Source: an uncultured Balneolaceae bacterium (GTDB lineage Bacteria; Bacteroidota; Rhodothermia; Balneolales; Balneolaceae). From it: a stretch of DNA of 17,582 bases. Of the stretch, positions 1 through 6,760 are shown one piece after another. The DNA lies in NCBI GenBank assembly GCA_938003885.1, contig CALKWT010000004.1:1-17582 (forward strand), read 5' to 3'. A program made the position numbers and the translations under genes. Below the pieces are notes generated by a model. That model was given only the letters and a program-made list of their open reading frames with translations. It was not told the origin of the DNA and searched no databases. The stretch's first letter is position 1, and each line of letters starts with the position of its first letter.

Positions 1-190
1 TCGTCAAGCACAAGTAGCGCCAGCTCGCTGCTCAGTTCGCTCAGCAGCGCCGCAAGTGGCGCGCGGGGATGGAATAGCAGGTGCCGCGGAGCCACATACG
101 GAACTGTCCGCTCTACAGAAAAAGAGCAGCACGGATTGGGCAACGGGGCATCCCGGAGTGAACTCCTCCCCTCCTTCTGAAGTGTACACA
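1..190. repeat. GC-rich non-coding patch with nested inverted repeats, possible end of a dispersed repeat
   Basis: This stretch is visibly richer in G and C than the AT-rich sequence that follows at 190-280. It holds nested inverted repeats: GCGCCA at 17-22 with TGGCGC at 57-62, enclosing GCTGCT at 27-32 with AGCAGC at 43-48. A second palindrome, GGAGT-GA-ACTCC, lies at 155-166. Short open frames exist on both strands (about 61 codons each), but they overlap one another and resemble no protein I know. I therefore read it as non-coding. The sharp compositional change near 190 and the hairpins suggest the edge of a dispersed intergenic repeat or an inserted non-autonomous element. The left boundary lies outside the window, so this is inference. 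Confidence 0.35.
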
Positions 191-213
191 ACGTATGAAT
201 TGCCCGAAACAAA

Positions 214-221
214 TAGATTTG
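214..221 (+). promoter_or_regulatory. candidate Bacteroidota -7 box upstream of the PqaA-like gene
   Basis: TAGATTTG matches the TAnnTTTG -7 consensus of Bacteroidota exactly and lies 58 bases before the ATG at 280. No TTTG-like -33 element sits at the usual spacing, so the call rests on the -7 match and position alone. Confidence 0.3.
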
Positions 222-279
222 TACAAGTAGTTGAGATTTAATAGTATTCAAATTCAACCATCTCAACCTGTACATTTCT

Positions 280-1734
280 ATGAAGAAACCTCTCCTTTTA
301 TCACTACTTACAGTGATCACACTCGCTTGCAACAGTGAGATCCGGGAATTTGAACCGGACCTGTCAGACCGGAACCTCCACCCGTTGGAGGCCTATCTGG
401 CAAACAGAGATACCAGCCTGGTCTATGAAGAGATCAAGGTTCTGGAAAATGATTCCTATACAGCTTACGTAATCCGGATGGAATCGGGTAAATGGCAGCC
501 AACGGGAGATAGGTGGTGGCACTACCTTACTGTCGTGATTCCTGAGGCAGCTGACCAGTCCACCAGCCTGATCTATATCGGCGGAGGAAGTACAAGTAGC
601 GACATTCCTGAAACAGCAAATGAGATCGCCGTCGGGGCTGCCGAAAGAACGGGCAGTGTGACTGCCTATCTGCATAACGTACCCTTTCAGCCGGCCCAAT
701 TCCTCGATGATCCTTCAGGGAGTCTGCGTTCGGAGGATGATCTGATCGCCTATGGCTGGCGCCGTTTTATGGAAGAGGGTGCCGGAGATGAAGATACCGA
801 GTGGCTCAGCCGGCTTCCCATGACAAGAGCAGTGGTACAGGCTATGGATATCGTCACCGAGTTCACCCGCTTGAAATCCGGCCCCGAAATCGAGAACTTT
901 GTTGTCAGTGGTGCCTCCAAGAGAGGTTGGACGGCATGGACGACCGCTATCTTTGATGACCGGGTGATCGCTGTTGCACCAGCTGTCATCGATCTGCTCA
1001 ACATCACCCCCTCCTTTCTGCATCACTGGCGGGCGCTCGGAGAGTGGTCTCCCGCCATTGCTGACTACTCCCGCGAAAATATCATGGAGTGGTTGGGCAC
1101 TCCTGAGTTTGATCGTCTGATGGAGCTTACTGACCCCTACTCCTACCTGGATGAGTTTGACAAACCGGTGTACCTGATCAATGCCGCGAGTGACGAGTTT
1201 TTTCTGCCTGATTCCTGGCAATTTTATTGGGATGAGCTTCCGCGCACCAAAGCGATCAGATATATCCCGAACAGTGGCCACTCCATCAGCAACTCAGACG
1301 CTTTCCAGTCGCTCACTTCTTTTTATCAGCATATTCTGACAGATACGGAGCTCCCGGAATTTGTGTGGACTGTTTCAGATTCTGGTTTCACTCTGCAGTA
1401 TGATCCGGCCAGAATTCCAGACGAGATCTATCTCTGGAATGCCCACAATCCTGACAGCAGGGATTTCCGGCTCTATGTGATTGACCGGATCTGGCTGGCA
1501 AGCAGAGTGGACGCCGATCCCTCCGGTTCACTTTTTATACCCATTGAAACCCCTGAAGCAGGATTTACCGCCTGGTTTGCAGAAGCGATATTCCACAGCG
1601 AATCGTTTGAACCCTTCACAGTGACTACCGGGGTTAAGATCTTGCCCGACATCTACCTGCATGAAGAGTTTAAACCGAACCGAAACCTGATAAACCGAAC
1701 TTTTTCAGAAACAAATCCAGTAATTAGCGAGTAA
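280..1734 (+). CDS. PqaA-like (PhoPQ-activated pathogenicity-related) alpha/beta hydrolase lipoprotein
   Basis: This 484-residue protein resembles the PhoPQ-activated pathogenicity-related (PqaA) family. Residues 1-16 form a lysine-led hydrophobic signal sequence ending in LAC, so Cys17 is a likely lipidation site and the protein is probably anchored in the envelope; the lipobox is imperfect. The core looks like an alpha/beta hydrolase: the nucleophile elbow GASKRG puts Ser213 at the centre, Asp305 lies in NAASDEFF, and His334 lies in NSGH, giving a plausible Ser-Asp-His triad. The family signatures KWQP, GGGS and LPMTRAVVQAMD are also visible. The C-terminal 130 residues look beta-rich. The substrate is unknown; Salmonella PqaA was linked to antimicrobial-peptide resistance, which should not be carried over as function. 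No co-directional partner is close. Confidence 0.85.
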   Translation: MKKPLLLSLLTVITLACNSEIREFEPDLSDRNLHPLEAYLANRDTSLVYEEIKVLENDSYTAYVIRMESGKWQPTGDRWWHYLTVVIPEAADQSTSLIYIGGGSTSSDIPETANEIAVGAAERTGSVTAYLHNVPFQPAQFLDDPSGSLRSEDDLIAYGWRRFMEEGAGDEDTEWLSRLPMTRAVVQAMDIVTEFTRLKSGPEIENFVVSGASKRGWTAWTTAIFDDRVIAVAPAVIDLLNITPSFLHHWRALGEWSPAIADYSRENIMEWLGTPEFDRLMELTDPYSYLDEFDKPVYLINAASDEFFLPDSWQFYWDELPRTKAIRYIPNSGHSISNSDAFQSLTSFYQHILTDTELPEFVWTVSDSGFTLQYDPARIPDEIYLWNAHNPDSRDFRLYVIDRIWLASRVDADPSGSLFIPIETPEAGFTAWFAEAIFHSESFEPFTVTTGVKILPDIYLHEEFKPNRNLINRTFSETNPVISE

Positions 1735-1942
1735 ACACCTTTGATACAATAACTATGAATCGATTTTATATCTATTCTAGTGACCACATATCAACTATTT
1801 CCAGAATCACAGAGTAAGATGAATACATCATCAGTATTATGTTTGCCAACTTTTCATGTTGATAAACAAAGTTGAATGATACAGAGCAAACAGGTGTTCA
1901 TCTTTATAACATAAAACCATTACCTAACAGAAACGGATCATT
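1735..1942. other. AT-rich intergenic gap with a weak hairpin and a -7-like box
   Basis: This AT-rich spacer separates the hydrolase gene from the DUF3185 gene. It contains the inverted repeat CAACTTT (1847-1853) and AAAGTTG (1868-1874) with a 14-base loop, and no T-run follows it. TATGTTTG at 1838-1845 matches TAnnTTTG and could drive the small downstream gene with a leader of about 90 bases. No gene is visible here. Confidence 0.3.
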
Positions 1943-2146
1943 ATGCGAAAAATGATTTCAGGCGGTTTACTCGTAGGAGGCCTCATCCTCCTCTACTTCG
2001 GATATCAGGAATACCAATCTATCACCTCGGAGGTTGAAGAGTTTTTTACCGGCTCCCCAGACAGCAGTGCGATCTGGATGCTTACAGGAGGAGCGGTTGC
2101 AGCAATCGCAGGTATGATCGGCTTATTACCACGGGATAAAAAGTGA
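1943..2146 (+). CDS. DUF3185-like small membrane protein
   Basis: This is a 67-residue protein with two hydrophobic segments, about residues 5-22 and 44-61, joined by a polar, acidic loop. The order MRKMISGGLL, then LLYFGYQEYQSITSEVEEFFTGSP, then AIWMLTGGAVA matches the pattern I know from the DUF3185 family of short two-helix bacterial inner-membrane proteins. The length is normal for that family. No function is established. The first helix is rich in glycine and the loop is acidic, so both ends probably face the cytoplasm. It lies alone, with the convergent DUF971 gene downstream. Confidence 0.8.
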   Translation: MRKMISGGLLVGGLILLYFGYQEYQSITSEVEEFFTGSPDSSAIWMLTGGAVAAIAGMIGLLPRDKK

Positions 2147-2167
2147 GCTGTACCTGACCAATCTCAG

Positions 2168-2266
2168 ATGGTCGAAAGACTCCCAACGAATTCAATCGAA
2201 CTGAACCTGATGAAACATGCCGGACAGGACAGCTCCATCCGGGTCAAAGTGCAGCCGGGGATCTAA
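2168..2266 (+). CDS. possible 32-residue small open frame, doubtful
   Basis: ATG at 2168 opens a short frame ending with TAA at 2264-2266, which overlaps the 3' end of the convergent DUF971 gene by four bases. The product begins MVERLPTNSIELNLMK and ends IRVKVQPGI. I recognise no family. It lacks a visible ribosome binding site, and an open frame of this size is expected by chance. I list it because it fills the whole gap between two convergent genes and could be a remnant. Confidence 0.12.
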   Translation: MVERLPTNSIELNLMKHAGQDSSIRVKVQPGI

Positions 2267-2610
2267 TGAGGGTGCTGACGAAGGCGTTCGACCGCATCAT
2301 CCATGCTCCGCAGCAACTCCCATTTATACATGCCAGAGTTGTGTCCGTCATCCCACGTTATTTTTAAAGCATGATTCCCGACAGGTTCTGCTTTGATGAT
2401 TTTATAGGTGCGCACAGGCTCGACCAGAAAAAGTTGAGGCTCGTACTGCCCCATTAAAGCGTGACCGCCTCTGCACGAGACACAGGGGCAGTTCTTTCTA
2501 AGTCCGAACAGGGGAAATACGGAAGTGTGTCCGTCAGCCCACCCGATGGTCAAATTTTGTTCGCTGTTTCCTATATCAACAGAGAGGGGCTGAAATTTTT
2601 TAAAATCCAT
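2263..2610 (-). CDS. DUF971 domain protein (gamma-butyrobetaine hydroxylase N-terminal-like zinc domain)
   Basis: This stand-alone DUF971 protein has 115 residues when started at the ATG at 2610. The fold is that of the N-terminal domain of gamma-butyrobetaine hydroxylase. The zinc ligands known there are visible: Cys-x-Cys-x-x-Cys in NCPCVSC (Cys41, 43, 46) and His90 in WDDGHNSGMYKW. An in-frame TTG lies upstream at 2649, but that TTG is part of the promoter-like TACCTTTG box on the minus strand (2654-2647), so a transcript would begin after it; the ATG also gives a normal DUF971 N-terminus. In some bacteria DUF971 proteins are encoded beside iron-sulfur carriers such as Mrp/ApbC, but no such gene is near. 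The molecular role is unknown. Confidence 0.88.
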   Translation of the reverse strand: MDFKKFQPLSVDIGNSEQNLTIGWADGHTSVFPLFGLRKNCPCVSCRGGHALMGQYEPQLFLVEPVRTYKIIKAEPVGNHALKITWDDGHNSGMYKWELLRSMDDAVERLRQHPH

Positions 2611-2646
2611 AGTTTTATTGACTGGAACGTTGTTGACTGCTCTGAT

Positions 2647-2654
2647 CAAAGGTA
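2647..2654 (-). promoter_or_regulatory. candidate -7 box of the DUF971 gene
   Basis: Read on the minus strand, this is TACCTTTG, an exact TAnnTTTG match, 37 bases before the ATG at 2610. It overlaps the upstream in-frame TTG and so argues against that codon as the start. No clear -33 element is seen. Confidence 0.4.
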
Positions 2655-2808
2655 AGGAATTTTCATCTTATTTATCTCTGCACATCATCAGAGCTTCGAG
2701 AGAAGAGCGGATGGATTTCAAAATAATTTGCACTTCTTGTCCGCCCTTTTTACCATGTTGAACTTTCAGTTTACGGTTTTTTAACTACTTAATGCGTGTT
2801 CTTCTACC

Positions 2809-3546
2809 ATGTGGATCATCATCCTTCTGATGCTAATTGTAACCTTTGCAGGTCTGTATATCGGACAGAGTGCGGGCTTTCAGCTACAAACGCTGGATAA
2901 AAACACTCTTTTGAATGCCAGCCTCATAACGCTGGCCCTTTTTACCCTGCTGATCATCCTGCATAATTTCGGTTATTTTCCACAGTGGATTGCAGCGCCC
3001 TTCATGATGGGTGTCTATAGTCTGGCCGGGGGATTTTTTCTCGGCTACGCTTTTCGAATCTATACCCTGCGGGTCCGCTCCGGCAAGATCCTTTTTCAAT
3101 ACCGCTCCTTCTGGATCGACCATGCCCCCAATCTACTCGCCGTCATACTGATTTTATTTGGAATTTACCGGACATCTATCCTGCTCGAAACTCCGGTTAC
3201 CGGCATTCGGTTAACATCGGGAATGTCCCTCATCTGTTTCGGACTCTCTATCTGGACGTTAAAAGCTGTTCCTGAATTTCGGGTTCGTGGAATTTTTTTT
3301 CTCGACACTTTGATTCCCTGGGAGTATGTGGTCTCATGGAACTGGTACTCCGAAACAATTCTGCATATAGATTACATGTTGAAACAGAAAGCGAAAGGTG
3401 AGGAGGAGCTTCGTATAACGGAACTGAGTACCTATATTCCGGAAGAGGATAAAAAAAATGTCGAGCGAATCTTGCAGGAGAGAACGGATGACTTCTCAGA
3501 ACTCCGCCTTAAGATTTTAAGTTCAGATTCCGATGAAAAGGAGTAG
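2809..3546 (+). CDS. unrecognised five-helix membrane protein with a soluble C-terminal domain
   Basis: This 245-residue protein has about five transmembrane helices (roughly 2-19, 34-52, 60-82, 107-124 and 136-152). A soluble segment from 155 to the end follows. That segment (FRVRGIFFLDTLIPWEYVVSWNWY, written here only as a pattern of alternating hydrophobic residues around IPW at 169-171) resembles the small PH-like beta domains that follow helices in proteins of the DUF5673/YcxB sort: a statement that a field is applied to, then a tryptophan-glutamate turn. The last 45 residues are charged and probably helical. I do not recognise the family with confidence and assign no function. It stands alone, divergent from DUF971 and convergent with the CoA-binding gene. 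Confidence 0.75.
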   Translation: MWIIILLMLIVTFAGLYIGQSAGFQLQTLDKNTLLNASLITLALFTLLIILHNFGYFPQWIAAPFMMGVYSLAGGFFLGYAFRIYTLRVRSGKILFQYRSFWIDHAPNLLAVILILFGIYRTSILLETPVTGIRLTSGMSLICFGLSIWTLKAVPEFRVRGIFFLDTLIPWEYVVSWNWYSETILHIDYMLKQKAKGEEELRITELSTYIPEEDKKNVERILQERTDDFSELRLKILSSDSDEKE

Positions 3547-3644
3547 AAGAAGAGGATCTGTTTTGGGCGAACCTCCCCCCTTCTGAGCCCGAAAATGAGA
3601 GGATTTCCCGGCAATTGACAGCCATAAGACCAGTTACCGGACAG

Positions 3645-4061
3645 TTAGGAGAGAGATCTGTGTTCCACCATCATGCAGCGGTTCTCCACGTACGGAAATC
3701 CGGCACTCACAGCAAGCTCCCTGGCCTCTTTGCTGCTCACATCTAGCTGTGTCCAGATGACGGGCTTCTTCCCTCCCCTCTGTAGATTCCAGTCAATGAT
3801 TTGCTGCACCATCTCTTCTGAATAGATTTTATTTCTGAAGATCACCACCGCATCTGCCTCAATATCCTGGGGGAGGTCAGCCAGAGTAGGGTAGCTCTTC
3901 TCACCAAGAACCTCCTCTTCGTTCGGATTAACTGGTACTATCCTGTAACCGTTCTTCTGCAGATATCTCGCAATGTGGTAACTTGTACGGTAAGGATCAG
4001 ATGATGCGCCTAGCACCACAATGGTTTTGAACTGATTAAAATACTCTCTCATTGATAACAT
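3645..4061 (-). CDS. CoA-binding domain protein (YccU-like)
   Basis: This 138-residue single-domain protein belongs to the CoA_binding_2 group, with a Rossmann fold related to the CoA-binding domain of succinyl-CoA synthetase. The nucleotide-binding strand and turn are visible as VVLGASSDP (15-23). VNPNEEEVLG follows near 44-53, the QLDVSS strand lies near 105-110, and the family C-terminal signature NRCMMVEH lies at 127-134. The length is typical (about 130-145). A second ATG at residue 4 (4052) gives an equally plausible start. The physiological role of these stand-alone proteins is not settled; binding of CoA or a CoA thioester is inferred from the family. It diverges from the FKBP gene across 93 bases. 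Confidence 0.88.
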   Translation of the reverse strand: MLSMREYFNQFKTIVVLGASSDPYRTSYHIARYLQKNGYRIVPVNPNEEEVLGEKSYPTLADLPQDIEADAVVIFRNKIYSEEMVQQIIDWNLQRGGKKPVIWTQLDVSSKEARELAVSAGFPYVENRCMMVEHRSLS

Positions 4062-4154
4062 AGATGGTCTCCCTGATGATATTCGATTCCATTTTGGCCG
4101 GAAAAATTCTTATTTTTTTCCTACATTGAAATTAGTAAAAAAATCAAAAACATT

Positions 4155-4583
4155 TTGTCAAAAGTAAAAAAAGGCGACACCGTAAAAGTTCACTATACCG
4201 GAACGTTAAAAAATGGAGAGATTTTTGACAGTTCACAAAACAAGGAACCCCTCGAGTTTACAATGGGCCAAGGGCAATTAATTCCCGGCTTTGAAAAAGC
4301 GGTCGAAAACCTGGAAGTGGGTGAATCCACAACAGTCAATATCCCAAGTGAAGAAGCGTACGGGGAGCTGAGGGATGATCTTATCATCAGTGTTCCGAAA
4401 AATCAGCTTCCGGCCGATATAACTCCAGAATTGGGTATGCAGCTGCAGGTGAATCAGGAGAATGGACAGCCTGTTCCTGTCAGAATTGTAGAGATCACCG
4501 ATGAAAACCTGACACTCGATGCCAATCATCCTCTGGCCGGCGAAGATCTGACGTTTGAAATCAAACTGATTGAGGTAGCCTGA
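4155..4583 (+). CDS. FKBP-type peptidyl-prolyl cis-trans isomerase, SlyD-like
   Basis: This is a 142-residue SlyD-type prolyl isomerase. Such enzymes catalyse cis-trans isomerisation of peptidyl-proline bonds, and the insert-in-flap domain gives chaperone activity. The FKBP strands are visible: DTVKVHYTGTLKNGEIFDSS (near 8-27), GQGQLIPGFEKAVENLEVGE (39-58), then EEAYGE. The insert-in-flap region occupies about 66-125, and the FKBP fold closes with LTFEIKLIEV. The metal-binding His/Cys-rich tail of E. coli SlyD is absent. The protein has no signal peptide, so it should be cytoplasmic. The start codon is TTG at 4155: no in-frame ATG lies upstream, and MSKVKKGD is the usual family N-terminus. 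The product is strongly acidic, which fits a salt-adapted proteome. Confidence 0.9.
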   Translation: MSKVKKGDTVKVHYTGTLKNGEIFDSSQNKEPLEFTMGQGQLIPGFEKAVENLEVGESTTVNIPSEEAYGELRDDLIISVPKNQLPADITPELGMQLQVNQENGQPVPVRIVEITDENLTLDANHPLAGEDLTFEIKLIEVA

Positions 4584-4828
4584 GATACAGCACTGGCGGG
4601 CAGAGTCCAAAAGAGCGGATGCAGGCAACCTGGTTAATGGGCCTTTTCTGCTCTCTGCTTGCCCAATGGGGTACGATTCCCTGTTCGAAACTGAGTTAAC
4701 GAAGCATAGATCGAGCTCCGGGAGTACATCCGGCCGGAATAGAGAGCGTAAGCGGCAGCGGAACAGCTTTCTGTATGAACCGTATGCTCTCATCAGATAA
4801 TATCTATTAAGTAATGAACTGATCATTT
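4584..4828. other. 245-base gap with no recognised gene
   Basis: The region between the FKBP gene and the methyltransferase gene shows no plausible coding frame on the plus strand and no tRNA-like cloverleaf. GTTCGAAAC near 4682 superficially looks like a T-loop, but its flanks do not pair. I see no TAnnTTTG box, so the promoter for the methyltransferase is not identified. Confidence 0.4.
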
Positions 4829-5992
4829 GTGGCAGACTTTTCAATAAAAAGTACAGTCAATATCACCTGTCCTCTGGGTTTAGCCGATATTCTTTCCAAA
4901 GAAGTATCCGATCTGGGCTATAAAATCGATAACAAACGTGAAACCGGGATTGAGTTAACTGCATCTCTGAGAGATTGTATCCGGCTGAACTACTGGCTTA
5001 GGACTGCACACCGGGTTCACTATCTTATTGCAGAGCGTCCGATTACCAGCCCCGATAAATTGACTCTCTGGCTGAAAACCCTGCCTTGGGAAGAGTGGAT
5101 ATCCCCTGATGGCTATTTCAGCGTTACTTCTCGTGTAGATCACCCCGCCATTGAAAACGACCAGTATGCAAACCTGGTTGTAAAAGATGCGATCGCAGAC
5201 CGGATCCGTTTTAAAGAAGATGTGCGGCCCGACAGTGGCCCTGACCTGAATAAAAGTGTTATTTTTCTCTATTGGACGGAAGAGATCGCCAGAATTTTTA
5301 TCGATACATCGGGTGAATCCCTCTCAAGAAGAAACTACAGATCCAGATCCGCCTCGGCGCCGATGCAGGAAACACTGGCAGCTGCTATCGTTGAGACCAC
5401 CCGCTGGAAGCCTGGTATGCATTTTCTGAACCCGATGACAGGAAGCGGTACACTGGTTATTGAAGCGGTCTTGAAAGCGACAAACCGGGCACCTGCATCC
5501 CTGAGAAACAATTTCGGCTTCATGCATATTCTTGGTTTCGATGAGGAATACTACCAGCAGCTTCGAAGTGAAGCACGGCAGAATGTGATCAAGCGTCCGG
5601 AAGGACGGTTCATAGCAACCGATCGTGATCCTGTGGCGGTGGTGCAGGCTAAAAAGAATGCCCAAAGTGCAGGCGTGGATCATCTCATTGAATTTGAAAC
5701 ATGCAGTTTTGAAGAGACAGTTGTGCCCGAAGGAGAAGGTGTTGTCGTTTTTAATCCTCCCTACGGTATTCGAATCGGATCCGGTGAGGATCTGAGGCCC
5801 CTCTACCAATCGATTGGAGATTTTATGAAAAATTCATGTGCAGGGAAAACGGGGTATCTATTTACCGGAAATCCTGCACTCGCAAAAAAGGTGGGCCTGA
5901 GGGCATCTTCGCGTACCACATTCTACAACTCTACCATTGAATGCAGGCTGTTTGAATATGAACTCTACAAAGGCAGCAAAAAAAGACGTTGA
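4829..5992 (+). CDS. THUMP-domain class I RNA guanine-N2 methyltransferase, RlmL N-terminal-like
   Basis: This 387-residue protein has the layout of the N-terminal half of RlmL (23S rRNA m2G2445 methyltransferase). A ferredoxin-like and THUMP RNA-binding region spans about 10-165, closing with the family motif LSRRNYR (165-171). A SAM-binding Rossmann domain follows: motif I NPMTGSGTLVIEA at 201-213, the acidic SAM-ribose turn ATDRDP at 263-268, and the catalytic NPPYG at 309-313, typical of N-methylation of a base. The RlmK half of the E. coli fusion is missing, as is usual outside Gammaproteobacteria. The start is GTG at 4829; an in-frame TGA at 4820-4822 excludes anything further upstream. 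The exact target nucleotide, in rRNA or tRNA, cannot be read from the sequence. Confidence 0.88.
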   Translation: MADFSIKSTVNITCPLGLADILSKEVSDLGYKIDNKRETGIELTASLRDCIRLNYWLRTAHRVHYLIAERPITSPDKLTLWLKTLPWEEWISPDGYFSVTSRVDHPAIENDQYANLVVKDAIADRIRFKEDVRPDSGPDLNKSVIFLYWTEEIARIFIDTSGESLSRRNYRSRSASAPMQETLAAAIVETTRWKPGMHFLNPMTGSGTLVIEAVLKATNRAPASLRNNFGFMHILGFDEEYYQQLRSEARQNVIKRPEGRFIATDRDPVAVVQAKKNAQSAGVDHLIEFETCSFEETVVPEGEGVVVFNPPYGIRIGSGEDLRPLYQSIGDFMKNSCAGKTGYLFTGNPALAKKVGLRASSRTTFYNSTIECRLFEYELYKGSKKRR

Positions 5993-6662
5993 TTCTTTTA
6001 TTCCCGCTGACGAATCGCCCCTCTACCTTCTCTTTTTTGGACTGACCGCACAGATTCTGTTCCGCTTTCATTTTCATCAGGTACTTATTGCAAACCGTTA
6101 TCGTGGTTACCACAACCGCAGAACACTCTACTACGCCAACCACACCTCGTGGTGGGACGGTTTGATCCCCTTACTCCTGAATCGAAAAATATTCCGTCAG
6201 AGAGCCAGGGCACTCATGGAGGATAAACAGATGCGCAGATATCCGTTCTTCCGCAAGCTGGGTGCATTCTCCGTGAACCTTTCTGACAAAAGATCTCTCC
6301 CTTCGACGCTCTCCCAGAGCCTGGATACGTTAAAAAGGGAAAAGGGGGCTCTCTACCTCTATCCTGAAGGGGAAATCCGTCCCTTCTCCAGCCAGGATCT
6401 CACCTTTGAAAAAGGGTTGGCGTGGATCCTGAAGCGATGCGATCCGGCCTTGGTAGATACTGTGCCAGTTTCCATCTATATGCATACGGCTTTCTCCTCC
6501 CGGCCTCAACTCAATATCCATATCGGAGAGCCGGTCCCCTATTCCCCAGAGATGGAAATTTCTGAACTTAACAGGATGCTGGAAGAGAGGCTTTGCAACG
6601 ATCTTCAAGAGACGGCAAAGCTTGCCTTTCACCACAAAGAGGAGTTTGAAATCCGAGTTTGA
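5958..6662 (+). CDS. PlsC-family lysophospholipid acyltransferase
   Basis: This 234-residue acyltransferase shows the two PlsC signatures: the catalytic NHTSWWD (HX4D) at 61-67, and PEGEIRP at 136-142, which binds the glycerophosphate or acceptor. One hydrophobic stretch near 22-38 should hold it at the inner face of the membrane. I start it at the ATG at 5958; an in-frame TTG at 5937 would add seven residues. Either start overlaps the end of the methyltransferase gene (35 or 56 bases) in another frame, which suggests co-transcription and translational coupling. Two roles fit: 1-acyl-glycerol-3-phosphate acylation in phospholipid synthesis, or acylation of a carotenoid glycoside, given the carotenoid genes at 15.7-17.6 kb. 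The sequence does not decide between them. Confidence 0.85.
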   Translation: MNSTKAAKKDVDSFIPADESPLYLLFFGLTAQILFRFHFHQVLIANRYRGYHNRRTLYYANHTSWWDGLIPLLLNRKIFRQRARALMEDKQMRRYPFFRKLGAFSVNLSDKRSLPSTLSQSLDTLKREKGALYLYPEGEIRPFSSQDLTFEKGLAWILKRCDPALVDTVPVSIYMHTAFSSRPQLNIHIGEPVPYSPEMEISELNRMLEERLCNDLQETAKLAFHHKEEFEIRV

Positions 6663-6711
6663 AAACTTCGGGCACTCTATTGAAAGCGCTACAGATCAAA
6701 GAACAAATTTG

Positions 6712-6719
6712 TATCTTTC
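6712..6719 (+). promoter_or_regulatory. candidate -7 box of the DUF58 gene
   Basis: TATCTTTC matches seven of eight positions of TAnnTTTG and ends about 41 bases before the ATG at 6761. It is part of TTTGTATCTT (6708-6717), a 10-base string that recurs at 9290-9299 before the BatD-like gene. A -33 element at canonical spacing is not evident. Confidence 0.4.
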
Positions 6720-6760
6720 CAAAGTTCGGTTGGTGACATGAACCTGCATATAATCTGATT

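Noticed and set aside
4..241. Two overlapping 61-codon frames on opposite strands near the left edge
   Set aside because: They overlap each other, resemble no known protein, and sit in a hairpin-rich GC patch, so chance coding in a repeat is more likely.
715..1281. Long 188-codon antisense frame inside the PqaA-like gene
   Set aside because: The sense frame carries clear family motifs and a catalytic triad; the antisense product has no recognisable features.
1847..1874. CAACTTT and AAAGTTG inverted repeat as a terminator
   Set aside because: The loop is 14 bases, the stem is AT-rich, and no T-run follows; it lies 110 bases after the preceding stop codon.
2156..2173. GACCA and TGGTC hairpin between DUF3185 and DUF971 as a terminator
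   Set aside because: The stem has only five pairs, and no T-run follows on either strand.
4676..4696. GTTCGAAAC resembling a tRNA T-loop
   Set aside because: The flanking bases cannot form the five-pair T-stem and no anticodon or acceptor arm is present.
4278..4844. Long 188-codon antisense frame across the FKBP gene
   Set aside because: It lies mostly opposite a well-supported gene and its product shows no family features, so it is a shadow frame.
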